This document shows, in pieces, positions 11,829-23,535 of a stretch of 64,000 nucleotides of DNA. The position numbers and the translations under genes are program-made. Source of the DNA: Aegilops tauschii subsp. strangulata (lineage: Eukaryota > Streptophyta > Magnoliopsida > Poales > Poaceae); NCBI RefSeq assembly GCF_002575655.3, contig NC_053040.3, positions 223,214,628-223,278,627 on the forward strand, given 5' to 3'. The notes below the pieces were generated by a model that was given only the letters and a program-made list of their open reading frames with translations, searched no databases and was not told the DNA's origin. Numbering within the stretch: the first letter of the stretch is position 1; every line of letters begins with the position of its first letter.

Positions 11829-14300
11829 GCATCGTTGAAATTTTATGCCTAGCTAGGGGCGTAAAACGATAGCGCTTGTTGGGAGGCAACCCAATGAATA
11901 AATTTTATTTTTGTCTTTTTCTTTCTGTTCTTGACTGTTTGCACAATTATGCCTCTGTTATGATTGTGTTTTTTATGTTTTAGTTAGTGTTTGGGACAAG
12001 CAAAGCCTTTGGGATCATGTTGGGTGATAGTTGATTTGATCTTGTTGGAAAACAGAAACTTTTGCGTCCAGTAAAATAATTTTCAAAAATCACAGAAGTG
12101 ACAAAACTGATTTTTTTACACAAGATTCATATACAAATTGCCTATGTTTTCCTAATTCTTCAGAATTTTTGGAGTTACATAAGTATACGAAGTTTCAGAT
12201 TGCTACACACTGTTCTGTTTCTGATAGATTCTGTTTTGTTTCTGTTGTGTGCTTATTTTAATGAATCTATGGACTTTATCGGGGGGTATAAGCCATAGAA
12301 AAGTTGGAATACAGTAGATATAATGCAAAAATAAAATATGAATGGGTTTGCAACAGTACTTAGAGTAGTGATTTGGTTTGTTATACTAACGGATCTCATG
12401 GAGGTTTTGTTGAGTTTTGTGTGATTGAAGTTTTCAAGTTTTGGGTGAGATCACGATGGATGAAGGAATAAGGAGTACGAAGAGCCTAAGCTTGGGGATG
12501 CACCATGGCACCCCAAGTTATTATCTAAAGATAAGCAAGAAACTAAGCTTGGGGACGCCCCGACTGGCATCCCCTCTTTCTTCTAACGACCATCGGTATT
12601 TTACTTGGAGCTATATTTTTATTCGTCACATATCATGAGTTTTGCTTGGAGCGTCTTGTATTATATGAGTCTTTGATTGTTTTGCTTTTTAGTTTGGATC
12701 ATCTATCCTTGTTGGACACACCATTTGAGAGAGCCAAAATTATACTATGATTTGGTAGAATTGCTCTATGTGCTTCACTTTAATTTTTTGAGCTATGGAA
12801 TTGCTCCAGTGCTTCACTTATATCTTTTTGAGCACGGTGTGCTTTAATATTTTTAAAGAAATTCTCTCATGCTTCACTTAGATTTATTTAAGAGTTGGTA
12901 ATTTTTTTAAGAAATTCTCTCATGCTTCACTTAAATTATTTTGAGAGAAGAAAATTTTAATGCTCATGTTCTTCACTTAGATTTGTTCGAGCTATCAAAA
13001 GAAACATATGAAATTGGTCCCAAAGTGATAGATATTCAAGAGGGATATAATAAAAACTTTCATGAAGATCATTGGACAAAATAAACTTGATTCTTTGTAA
13101 TAGTTTTGCGATATGATGATATAATATGTGAGTCGTGTTGGTGAGCAATTATGCTATAGTAAGAATATTGGTGTTAAGGTTTGTGATTCCCTATGCAAGC
13201 ACGAAAGTCAGTAGTTATGCAATGAAATTACATCCTACTTGTGGTGCATTATTCAGTGTTAGTTATGCTTAATGCTTGTTTATGTGATTTTTCGTTTCTT
13301 GGTTCGATGCTTCTTAATCTATTTGCTAACCTTCCCTTGTACTAAGTGGGATTACTACTTGTGCATCCAAAATCCTTAAACCCGGTTTTGCCATATGAGT
13401 CCACCATACCTACCTATATGCGGTATTATCTTGCCGTTCTAAGCAAATTTGTATGTGCCATCTCTAATTTTCAAAATAATTTCCTTTTTGTGTGCTTGTA
13501 CCGCTCACGAAACGGTAGGGGTGGCTGATTTTTTCCATGCTAGATGTGTTATTCTCAAGATGAGTGTTTATTCACTTGTCATTGCACGGGAGTACGAAAA
13601 GGTATCAGGGATGCCCAGTCCCAAAATGAAAAATGAATTTATTTTATGTTGTCAAATAATAAATTCCTTGGGAAGTGTTGGTATGGACAACACCTATGGA
13701 TATGGTTAGCCGTGGAATGTGAAAGTATGGTGGAAAAAGGAATAAACTTTAATACCTATTTGGGAACCGCCTACGATATATCTAGCATGGAAAGTATTGG
13801 GAACTACTCGATCATTTTCATTGATAGGAAAAGCATGCCACCCAACATGTTTTATCTCTATCTTTTACGCTTTGAGCTCAGGCACCTCTACAAATACCTA
13901 CTTCCCTCTGCGAAGGGCCTTTCTATTTACTTTATGCAATTTTTCTTTTTATTTGGCGTCTCCATCTTCTCTTATAAAGCACGAACTAAGGGGCACTATG
14001 ATTGTACTTGAGCATTGGGTGTAGCTAATATGTGAGTGTGTTTCATGAATGGATCAATGATTGAGCATGATGGGCTAGGGATAACTTGCTTTAGTGTTGA
14101 TATTTTGAAAGACATGGTTGCTTGTTGATATTATTGAGTATTGAAATCTTCATGTCAAAACTAGACTATTGGTTTGAATCATATAGAAGTCCAAATGTCC
14201 ATGCTAAAAAAGAAAAGAATATGTGATGAACATGTTAGGCAGCATTCCACATCAAAAATTCTCTTTTTATCATTTACCTACTCGAGGACGAGTAGGAATT
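11829..14300 (+). other. Non-coding 3' internal region of Athila #2
   Basis: No gene visible. It contains PPT-like motifs at 12488-12501 and 12545-12558, each followed by a C-rich complement. The motif gcttcactta recurs at about 12771, 12811, 12871, 12924 and 12970. The part from 12160 onward is homologous to 1-2494 of element #1. Small open frames at 13346-14024 are not conserved in element #1. Confidence 0.6.
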
Positions 14301-14314
14301 AAGCTTGGAGATGC
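14301..14314 (+). other. Polypurine tract of Athila #2
   Basis: The purine-rich aagcttggagatgc stands directly before the 3' LTR start at 14315. It differs by one base from the copy at 2481-2494. Confidence 0.7.
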
Positions 14315-15888
14315 TGATACATCTCCAACATATCTATAATTTTTGCTTGTTCCATGCTGTTATATTATCATTCTTGGATTTTTTACAATCATTTTATAGC
14401 AACTTTATATCATTTTTCGGGACTAACCTATTGACATAGTGCCCAGTGCCAGCTGCTGTTTTTTGCTTGTTTTTTACTTCGCAGAAAATCAATACCAAAC
14501 GGAGTCCAAATGCAGCGAATCTTTTTGGAGATTTTTCTGGACCAAAAGACAGGCGATGGGCCAAGGAAATACCAGAGGGAGGCTCCGAGGGGAGCACAAC
14601 CCAATTGGGCGCGCCTGGGGGCGCAGGCGCGCCCTGGTGGGTTCTGCCCACCTCGGCCGCCACCCGCACCGCCTCTTTGCTCTATAAATACCCCAAAAAT
14701 CCAAAAACCCTAGGGGAGTCGAGGAAACACAATTCCAGCCGCGACAAGTTCCAGAAACACCATATCCAATCTAGACACCATCACGGAGGGGTTCATCATC
14801 CTCATTGGTGCCTCTCCGATGATGCGTGAGTAGTTCATTGTAGACCTTTGGGTCCGTAGTTAGTAGCTAGATGGCTTCCTCTCTCTCTTTATTCTCAATA
14901 CAATGGTCTCTTGGAGATCTATTAGATGTAACTCTTTTTGCGGTGTGTTTGTTGGGATCCGATGAACTTTGAATTTATGATCAAATTGATTTTATCCATC
15001 AAAGTTATTTGAGTTTTGATCTCTTATCTGCATGATTGCTTATAGCCTCGTATTTCTTCTTCGAATCTTTGCTTTAGTTAGGCCAAATAGATCGATTTTT
15101 CTTGCCATGGGAAGAGGTGCTTTGTGATAGGTTCGATCTTATGGTGCTCAATCCCAGTGATAGAAGGGGACATGACACGTATGTATCGTTGCTATTAAGG
15201 ATAACAAGATGGGGCCTATTCCTACATGAATAGATCTTGTCTACATCATGTCATTGTTCTTATTGCATTACTCCGTTTTTTCCTGAACTTAATACACTAG
15301 ATGCACGCTGGATAGCGGTCGATGTGTGGAGTAATAGTAGTAGATGTAGGCAGGAGTCGGTCTACTAATCTTGGACATGATGCCTATATAATGATCATTG
15401 CCTGGATATCATCATAATTATTTGAGGTTCTATCAATTGCCCAACAGTAATTTGTTCACCCGTCGTACGCTATTTTTCTCGAGACAAGCCACTAGTGAAA
15501 TCTACGGCCCCGGGGTCTACTCTTTATCATATTTGCCTTTGAGATCTATTTTTATTCGCTTTTATTTTCAGATCTATTATTCCAAAAACCCAAAAATACA
15601 TTGCTGCAATTTTTTCTTATTTATTTTATTTTGCGTTTTCGTGAGATTTATTTATCTAATCTACTACAAACCTATCTATCTTTTTACCCGGGAGGGATTG
15701 ACAACCCCTCTTACGCGTTAGGATGCAAGTATTTGTTCTGTGTGCAAGTACTGTTTACATAGTGTTACGTGGTTCTCCTACCGGTTCGATAACCTTGGTC
15801 TCATCACACTGAGGGAAATACCTACCGTAGTTGTGCTCCATAATCCCTTCCTCTTTAAGGAAATACCGACGTAGTTCAAGCCGCATCA
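14315..15888 (+). repeat. 3' LTR of Athila #2
   Basis: A 1574-bp LTR starting TGATACATCTCC and ending GCCGCATCA. A TATA box lies near the middle, and the leader carries 'aaaaaccctaggggagtcga'. It pairs with 9471-10756. Its right end is followed at once by foreign sequence (15889). Confidence 0.85.
14680..14690 (+). promoter_or_regulatory. TATA box in Athila #2 3' LTR
   Basis: ctctataaata about 20 bp before the conserved leader. It would make an outward-reading promoter toward 15889. The counterpart in the 5' LTR has lost the core T (tacaaata). Confidence 0.5.
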
Positions 15889-16267
15889 GATCGTTGCATG
15901 AGAAGACTTGGCACGGCGTCTGTGCTGGGGTCCGGCCCTGCAGCATCGATAAAACCAATGGTTGAGCTCTGTCTGGCGGGCCGGTCCCGTTCACGTCACC
16001 TCCTGGGGTCATTGGTGTCTGGCCATCTCATGCGATAACCTCCGGAGGGGCATTCGGCGCAGGACGCCCACCCGCCCCACAGGTTCCTAGAGCGCCTCGC
16101 TCCAAAAATCCAGGCGCAACCCGCCTTGAGGTAGGGCCTCGTGAGTCCCGTGCTGGCTCACGGGTTCCCAGATACACCTCCTCCAGTTCTGTGGTGCTAG
16201 CCATGTGTAAGAATGGGGCTGTACATGCCCCGGAGTCTCCCCCCGAGGGAACTCCCACCCACGCACT

Positions 16268-16425
16268 AGTGGAAGCCCCATGCTCCACGCTGGCGGACGA
16301 CACGGTCGAGGAGCGACTATGCCCAGCAGCAGTGGAAGCCCCATGCTCGGCGCTGGCGGACAACACGGTCAAGGAGCGGCTATGCCCACGCCAAAGTGGA
16401 AGCACCATGCTACGCGCTGGTGAAT
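16268..16425 (-). repeat. ~63-bp tandem repeat in Transposase_28-type element #1
   Basis: Units begin at 16268, 16331 and 16395 (agtggaagc...), a spacing of 63-64 bp, about 2.5 copies. The second element has two related units at about 63560-63660. The repeat lies in the 3' non-coding part of the element. Confidence 0.75.
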
Positions 16426-16712
16426 AAACAATTACGGGTGCACTAGCGGCCGCACCAACCTCAAGATAGCCTATCGGCTCTTCATACGGTCCTATCACGC
16501 AGCTTTCCCCAGGGGAGACACACGCGAGGGGGCTGGACACGGGGGCTGTGCTCAGGCCAGGCCTGGCACGTCCCACCTCATCAGGTCCCCGGTACCTGGT
16601 CTTCTTGCGTCCCTCCTAGGAAAAAGCTGGAGAGGAAAGGTATGGAGGACTCCGGGTTAGCTTAGACACCGCTCATGTTTCCTTCATGAGGGTTGTTCAT
16701 ACAAGGGGGGCC

Positions 16713-18443
16713 TGTTGGGGAACGTAGTAATTTGAAAAAAAATTCCTACACACACGCAAGATCATGGTGATGCATAGCAACGTGAGGGGAGAGTGTGTCC
16801 ACGTACCCTCGTAGACCGAAAGCAGAAGCGTTAGCACAACGCGGTTGATGTAGTCGTACGTCTTCACGATCCGACCGATCCAAGTACCGAACGTACGGCA
16901 CCTCCGAGTTCAGCACATGTTCAGCTCGATGACGTCCCTCGAACTCCGATCCAGCCGAGCTTTGAGGGAGAGTTCCGTCAGCACGACGGCGTGGTGACGA
17001 TGATGATGTTCTACCGACGCAGGGCTTCGCCTAAGCACCGCTACGATATTATCGAGGTGGACTATGGTGGAGGGGGGCACCGCACACGGGTAAGAGATCA
17101 AAGATCAATTGTTGTGTCTCCAAGGGGTGCCCCCCTCCCCATATATAAAGGAGTGGAGGAGGAGGAGGGCCGGCCCTCTCTATGGCGCGCCCTAGGAGGA
17201 GTCCTACTCCACCGGGAGTAGGATTCCCCCCCTTCCAAGTAGTAGGAGTTGGAGTCACGGAAAGGGAAGAGGGAAGAGAAGGAAGGAGGGGGCGCCGCCC
17301 CTCCCCCTAGTCCAATTCGGACTAGTCAATGGGTGGGCGCGCGACCTGCCTCTCCCTCTCCCCTAAAGCCCAATAAGGCCCATATACTTCTTCCCCCGTA
17401 TTCCCGTAACTCCCCGGTACTCCGAAAAAATACCCGAACCACTCGGAACCTTTCCGATGACCGAATATAGTCATCCAATATATCGATCTTTATGTCTTGA
17501 CCATTTCGAGACTCCTCGTCATGTCCCCGATCTCATCCGGGACTCCGAACTACCTTCGGTACATCAAAACACATAAACTCATAATATAACCGTCATCGAA
17601 CTTTAAGCGTGCGGACCCTACGGGTTCGAGAACAATGTAGACATGACCGAGACACGTCTCCGGTCAATAACCAAAAGCGGAACCTGGATGCTCATATTGG
17701 CTCCCACATATTCTATGAAGATCTTTATCGGTCAAACCGCATAACAACATACGTTGTTCCCTTTGTCATCGGTATGTTACTTGCCCGAGATTCGATCGTC
17801 GGTATCTCAATACCTAGTTCAATCTCGTTACCGGCAAGTCTCTTTACTTGTTCCGTAATACATCATCCCGCAACTAACTCATTAGTTACAATGCTTGCAA
17901 GGCTTATAGTGATGTGCATTACTGAGTGGGCCCAGAGATACCTCTCCGACAATCGGAGTGACAAATCCTAATCTCGAAATACGCCAACCCAAGAAGTACC
18001 TTTGGAAGCACCTGCAGAGCATCTTTATAATCACCCAGTTACGTTGTGACGTTTGGTCGCACACAAAGTGTTCCTCCGGTAAACGGGAGTTGCATAATCT
18101 CATAGTCATAGGAACATGTATAAGTCATGAAGAAAGTAGTAGCAACATACTAAACGATCGAGTGCTAAGCTAACAGAATGGGTCAAGTCAATCACATCAT
18201 TCTCCTAATGATGTGATCCCGTTAATCAAATAACAACTCTTTGTCCATGGTTAGGAAACATAACTATCTTTGATTAACGAGCTAGTCAAGTAGAGGCATA
18301 CTAGTGACACTCTGTTTGTCTATGTATTCACACATGTATCATGTTTCCGGTTAATACAATTCTAGCATGAATAATAAACATTTATCATGATATAAGGAAA
18401 CAAATAATAACTTTATTATTGCCTCTAGGGCATATTTCCTTCA
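16713..18443 (-). repeat. 3' LTR of Copia #2
   Basis: A 1731-bp LTR starting TGTTGGGGAACG and ending CATATTTCCTTCA (plus-strand reading). It is colinear with 23536-25268 with only scattered differences. The next bases, read on the minus strand, are the purine-rich caagtgggagac, the polypurine tract. Confidence 0.9.
17139..17150 (-). promoter_or_regulatory. TATA box in Copia #2 3' LTR
   Basis: Plus strand ccatatataaag, read on the minus strand as ctttatatatgg. It lies upstream of the transcript start expected for Angela/BARE LTRs. The same box is at about 23961-23972 in the other LTR. Confidence 0.5.
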
Positions 18444-20070
18444 GTCTCCCACTTGCACTAGAGTCAATAATCTAGTTCACATCACCATGTGATTTAATAC
18501 CAATAGTTCACATCACCATGTGATTAACACCCATAGTTCACATCGTCATGTGACCAACACCCAAAGGGTTTACTAGAGTCAATAATCTAGTTCACATCGC
18601 TATGTGATTAACACCCAAAGAGTACTAAGGTGTGATCATGTTTTGCTTGTGAGAGAAGTTTAGTCAACGGGTCTGCCACATTCAGATCCGTATGTATTTT
18701 GCAAATTTCTATGTCAACAATGCTCTGCATGGAGCTACTCTAGGTAATTGCTCCCACTTTCAATATGTATCCAGATTGAGACTTAGAGTCATCTGGATCA
18801 GTGTCAAAATTTGCATCGACGTAACCCTTTACGACGAACCTTTTTGTCACCTCCATAATCGAGAAACATATCCTTATTCAACTAAGGATAATTTTGACCG
18901 CTGTCCAGTGATCTACTCCTAGATCACTATTGTACTCCCTTGCCAAAATCAGTGTAGGGTATACAATAAATCTGGTACACAGCATGGCATACTTTATAGA
19001 ACCTATGGCCAAGGCATAGGGAATGACTTTCATTCTCTTCTATCTTCTGCCGTGGTCGGGCTTTGAGTCTTACTCAATTTCACACCTTGTAACACAGGCA
19101 AGAACTCTTTCTTTGACTGTTCTATTTTGAACTACTTCAAAATCTTGTCAAGGTATGTACTCATTGAAAAACTTATCAAGCGTCTTGATCTATCTCTATA
19201 GATCTTGATGCTCAATATGTAAGCAGCTTCACTGAGGTCTTTCTTTGAAAAACTCCTTTCAAATACTCCTTTATGCTTTGCAGAATAATTCTACATTATT
19301 TCCGATCAACAATATGTCATTCACATATACTTATCAGAAATGTTGTAGTGCTCCCACGCACTTTCTTGTAAATACAGGCTTCACCGTAAGTCTGTATAAA
19401 ACTATATGCTTTGATCAACTCATCAAAGCGTATATTCCAACTCCGAGATGCTTGCACCAGTCCATAGAAGGATCGCTGGAGCTTGCATATTTTGTCAGCA
19501 CCTTTAGGATTGACAAAACCTTCTGGTTGCATCACATACAACTCTTCTTTAATAAATCCATTAAGGAATGCACTTTTGTTTATCCATTTGCCAGATTTCA
19601 TAAAATGCGGCAATTGCCAACATGATTCGGACAGACTTAAGCATAGATACGAGTGAGAAACTCTCATCATAGTCAACACTGTGAACTTGTGGAAAACCTT
19701 TTGCAACAATTCTAGCTTTGTAGATAGTAACACTACTATCAGCGTCCGTCTTCCTCTTGAAGATCCATTTAATCTCAATGGCTCACCAATTATCGGGAAA
19801 GTCAATCAAAGTCCATACTTTGTTCTTATATATGGATACCATCTCAGATTTTATGGCCTTAAACCATTTTGCGGAATCTGGGCTCATCATCGCTTCCTCA
19901 TAGTTCGTAGGTTCGTCATGGTCAAGTAACATGACCTCCAGAATAGGATTACCATACCACTCTGGTGTGGATCTCACTCTGGTTGACCTACGAGGTTTGG
20001 TAGTAACTTGATCTGAAGTTACATGATCATCATCATTAGCTTCCTCACTAATTGGTGTAGGAGTCACAGG
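18444..20070 (-). pseudogene. Copia reverse transcriptase/RNase H remnant (element #2)
   Basis: RT copies element RNA into DNA and RNase H removes the RNA. On the minus strand the linker and first RT part lie at 20067-19783 (WYGNPILEVML, FKAIKSEMVSIYKNKVWTL). The core follows at about 19560-19320 with FLNGFIKEELYVMQPEGF and KLQRSFYGLVQASRSW, diagnostic of Copia RT. Several stops lie between 19805 and 19700. From 19320 down to 18444 the active-site strand and RNase H can only be followed in pieces. The region is not functional as it stands. Confidence 0.8.
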
Positions 20071-20076
20071 AACAGA

Positions 20077-21189
20077 TTACTGTGGTGAACTACTTTCCAA
20101 TAAGGTAGCAGGTACAGTTACCTCATCAAGTTCTACTTTCCTCCCACTCACTTCTTTCGAGAGAAACTCCTTCTCTAGAAAGGATCCATTCTTAGCAACG
20201 AATATCTTGCCTTCGGATCTGTGATAGAAGGTATACCCAACAGTAACTTTTGGGTATCCTATGAATACGCACTTTTCCGATTTGGGTTTGAGCTTATCAG
20301 GATGAAACTTTTTCACATAAGCATCGCAACCCCAAACTTTAAGAAACGACAGCTTAGGTTTCTTGCCAAACCATAGTTCATACGGTGTCGTCTCAACGGA
20401 TTAGACGGTGCCCTATTTAATGTGAATGCAGCTGTCTCTAATGCATAACCCCAGAACGATAGTGGTAAATCAGTAAGAGACATCATAGATTGCACTACAT
20501 CCAATAAAGTACGGTTATGACGTTCGGACAGACCATTATGCTGTGGTGTTCCAGGTGGCATGAATTTGTGAAACTATTCCACATTGTTTTAATTGAAGAC
20601 CAAACTCGTAACTCAAATATTTGTCTCCGTGATCAGATCGTAGAAACTTTATTTTCTTGTCACGATGATTTTCCACTTCACTCTGAAATTCTTTGAACTT
20701 TTCAAATGTTTCAGACTTATGTTTCATCAAGTAGATATACCCATATCTGCTCAAATCATCTGTGAAGGTCAGAAAATAACGATACCCGCCGCAAGCCTCA
20801 ACGCTTATCGGGTCGCATACATCAGTATGTATTATTTCCAATAAGTCAGTTGATTGCTCCATTGTTCCGGAGAACGGAGTCTTAGTCATCTTGCCCATGA
20901 GGCATGGTTCGCAAGCATCAAGTGATTCATAATCAAGTGATTCAAAAAGTCCATCAGCATGGAATTTCTTCATGCGCTTTACACCAATATGACCTAAACG
21001 GCAGTGCCACAAATAAGTTGCACTATCATTATTAACTTTGCATCTTTTTTCTTCAGTATTATGAATATGTGTATCACTACGATCGAGATCCAACGAACCA
21101 TTTTCATTGGGTGTATAACCATAAAAGGTTTTATTCATGTAAACAGAACAACAATTATTCTCTAATTTAAATGAATAACCGTATTGCAA
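20077..21189 (-). pseudogene. Copia integrase (element #2)
   Basis: On the minus strand the HHCC-type zinc site is LWHCRLGHIG...CEPCLMGKM (about 21000-20890). The catalytic core has aspartates in IHTDVCDP and RSDHGDKYLS and a glutamate in GLSERHNRT (about 20540). The C-terminal module (VFIGYPKVTVGYTFY) is at 20316-20220. Frame changes near 20560 and 20316 and a stop near 20070 split it into three open pieces. It is better preserved than the same gene in Copia #1. Confidence 0.85.
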
Positions 21190-21484
21190 TAAACATGATC
21201 AAATCATATTCATGCTCAACGCAAACACCAAATAACATTTATTTAGGTTCAACACTAATCCCGAAAGTATAGGGAATGTGCGATGATGATCATATCAATC
21301 TTGGAACCACTTCCAACACACATCGTCACTTCACCCTTAACTAGTCTCTGTTCATTCTGCAACTCCCGTTTCGAGTTACTACTCTTAGCAACTGAACTAG
21401 TATCAAATACTGAGGGTTTGCTATAAACACTAGTAAGGTACACATCAATAACATGTATATCAAAATATACCTTTGTTCACTTTG

Positions 21485-22278
21485 CCATCCTTCTTATCCG
21501 CCAAATACTTGGGGCAGTTCCGCTTCCAGTGACCAGTCCCTTTGCAGTAGAAGCACTTCTCAGGCTTAGGTCCAGACTTGGGCTTCTTCACTTGAGCAGC
21601 AACTTGCTTGCCGTTCTTCTTGAAGTTCCCCTTCTTCCCTTTGCCCTTTTCTTGAAACTAGTGGTCTTGTCAACCATCAACACTTGATGCTTTTCTTGAT
21701 TTCTACCTTCGTCGATTTCAGCATCGCGAAGAGCTTGGGAATTGTTTTCATCATCCCTTGCATATTATAGTTCATCACAAAGTTCTAGTAACTTGGTGAT
21801 AGTGACTAGAGAACTTTGTCAATTACTATCTTATCTGGAAGATTAACCCCCACTTGATTCAAGCAATTGTAGTACTCAGACAATCTGAGCACATGCTCAC
21901 TGGTTGAGCTATTCTCCTCCATCTTGTAGGCAAAGTACTGTCAGAGGTCTCATACCTCTCGACACGGGCATGAGTATGAAATACCAATTTCAACTCTTAG
22001 AACATCTTAGATGCTCTGTGGCGTTTCAAAACATTTTTGAAGTCCCGGTTCTAAGCCGTAAACCATGCTGCACTAAACTATCAAGTAGTCATCATACCGA
22101 GCTTTTGTCAAACGTTCATAACGTCTGCATCTGCTCCTGCAATAGGTCTGTCACCTAGCGGTGCATCAAGGACATAATACTTCTGTGCAACAATGAGGTT
22201 AATCCTCAGATCACGGACCAAGTCCGCATCATTGCTACTAACATCTTTCAACTTAGTTTTCTCTAGGAACATATCAAA
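21485..22278 (-). pseudogene. Copia gag remnant with zinc knuckle (element #2)
   Basis: On the minus strand, motifs typical of Angela gag (YYVLDAPLGDRPIAG near 22170, MNYNMQGMMK near 21760) lead to a CCHC knuckle (CKGTGHWKRNC near 21550) that keeps its histidine. Stops and frameshifts interrupt the reading. From 22280 to 23520 is the leader, with no gene seen. Confidence 0.75.
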
Positions 22279-23520
22279 ATAAAACAGGGGAGCAAAACGC
22301 GAGCTATTGATCTACAACGTAGATATGCTAATACTACCAGGACTAAGTTCATGATAAATTTAAGTTCAATCAATCATATTACTTAAGAACTCCCACTTAG
22401 ATAGACATCCCTCTAATCCTCTAAGTGATCACGTGATCCAAATCAACTAAACCATGTCCGATCATCACATGAGATGGAGTAGTTTCAATGGTGAACATCA
22501 CTATGTTGATCATATCTACTATATGATTCACGCTCGACAATTCGGTCTCAGTGTTCCGAGGCCATATCTGTTATATGCTAGGCTCGTCAAGTTTAACCTG
22601 AGTATTCCGCGTGTGCAACTGTTTTGCACCCGTTGTATTTGAACGTAGAGCCTATCACACCCGATCATCACGTGGTGCCTCAGCACGAAGAACTTTCGCA
22701 ACGCTGCATACTCAGGGAGAACACTTATACCTTGATAATTTAGTGAGAGATCATCTTATAATGCTACCGTCAATCAAAGCAAGATAAAATGCATAAAAGA
22801 TAAACATCACATGCAATCAATATAAGTGATATGATATGGCCATCATCATCTTGTGCTTGTGATCTCCATCTCCGAAGCACCGTCATGATCACCATCGTCA
22901 CCGGCGCGACACCTTGATCTCCATCGTAGCATCGTTGTTGTCTCGCCAACTTATGCTTCTATGACTATCGCTACCGCTTAGTGATAAAGTAAAGCATTAC
23001 AGGGTGATTGCATTGCATACAATAAAGCGACAACCATATGGCTCCTGCCAGTTGCCGATAACTCGGTTACAAAACATGATCATCTCACACAATAAAATTT
23101 AGCATCATGTCTTGACCATATCACATCACAACATGCCCTGCAAAAACAAGTTAGACGTCCTCTACTTTGTTGTTGCAAATTTTACGTGGCTGCTACGGGC
23201 TTAGCAAGAACCGTTCTTACCTACGCATCAAAACCACAACGATAGTTTGTCAAGTTGGTGCTGTTTTAACCTTCGCAAGGACCGGGCGTAGCCACACTCG
23301 GTTCAACTAGAGTTGGAGAAACTGACACCCGCCAGCCACCTGTGTGCAAAGCACGTCGGTAGAACCTGTCTCGCGTAAGCGTACGCGTAATGTCGGTCCG
23401 GGCCGCTTCATCCAACAATACCGCCGAACCAAAGTATGACATGCTGGTAAGCAGTATGACTTATAACGCCCACAACTCACTTGTGTTCTACTCGTGCATA
23501 TAACATCTACGCATAAAACC

Positions 23521-23534
23521 AGTCTCTGATACCA
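23521..23534 (-). other. tRNA-Met primer binding site (Copia #2)
   Basis: Read on the minus strand as TGGTATCAGAGACT, one base from the LTR end. It is the standard Copia initiator tRNA-Met site. Confidence 0.85.
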
Positions 23535-23535
23535 C

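Larger units (their letters stand above)
9471..15888 (+). mobile_element. Athila-type Gypsy retrotransposon #2, non-autonomous
   Basis: Order: 5' LTR (its 3' part, 9471-10756; the rest was separated by insertion of Copia #1), tRNA-Asp primer site 10768-10785, two related open frames at 10988-11828, about 2.4 kb of non-coding sequence, polypurine tract 14301-14314 and 3' LTR 14315-15888. No protease, RT or integrase is visible, so it would need enzymes from a partner element. A tRNA-Asp primer site is typical of the Athila clade. It abuts the reversed Transposase_28-type element at 15889, into which it presumably inserted. Confidence 0.85.

Noticed and set aside
16028..16576. 182-codon minus-strand frame
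   Set aside because: Lies in tandem-repeat-rich 3' sequence of a mobile element; the corresponding region at 63285-63960 does not keep the same frame.
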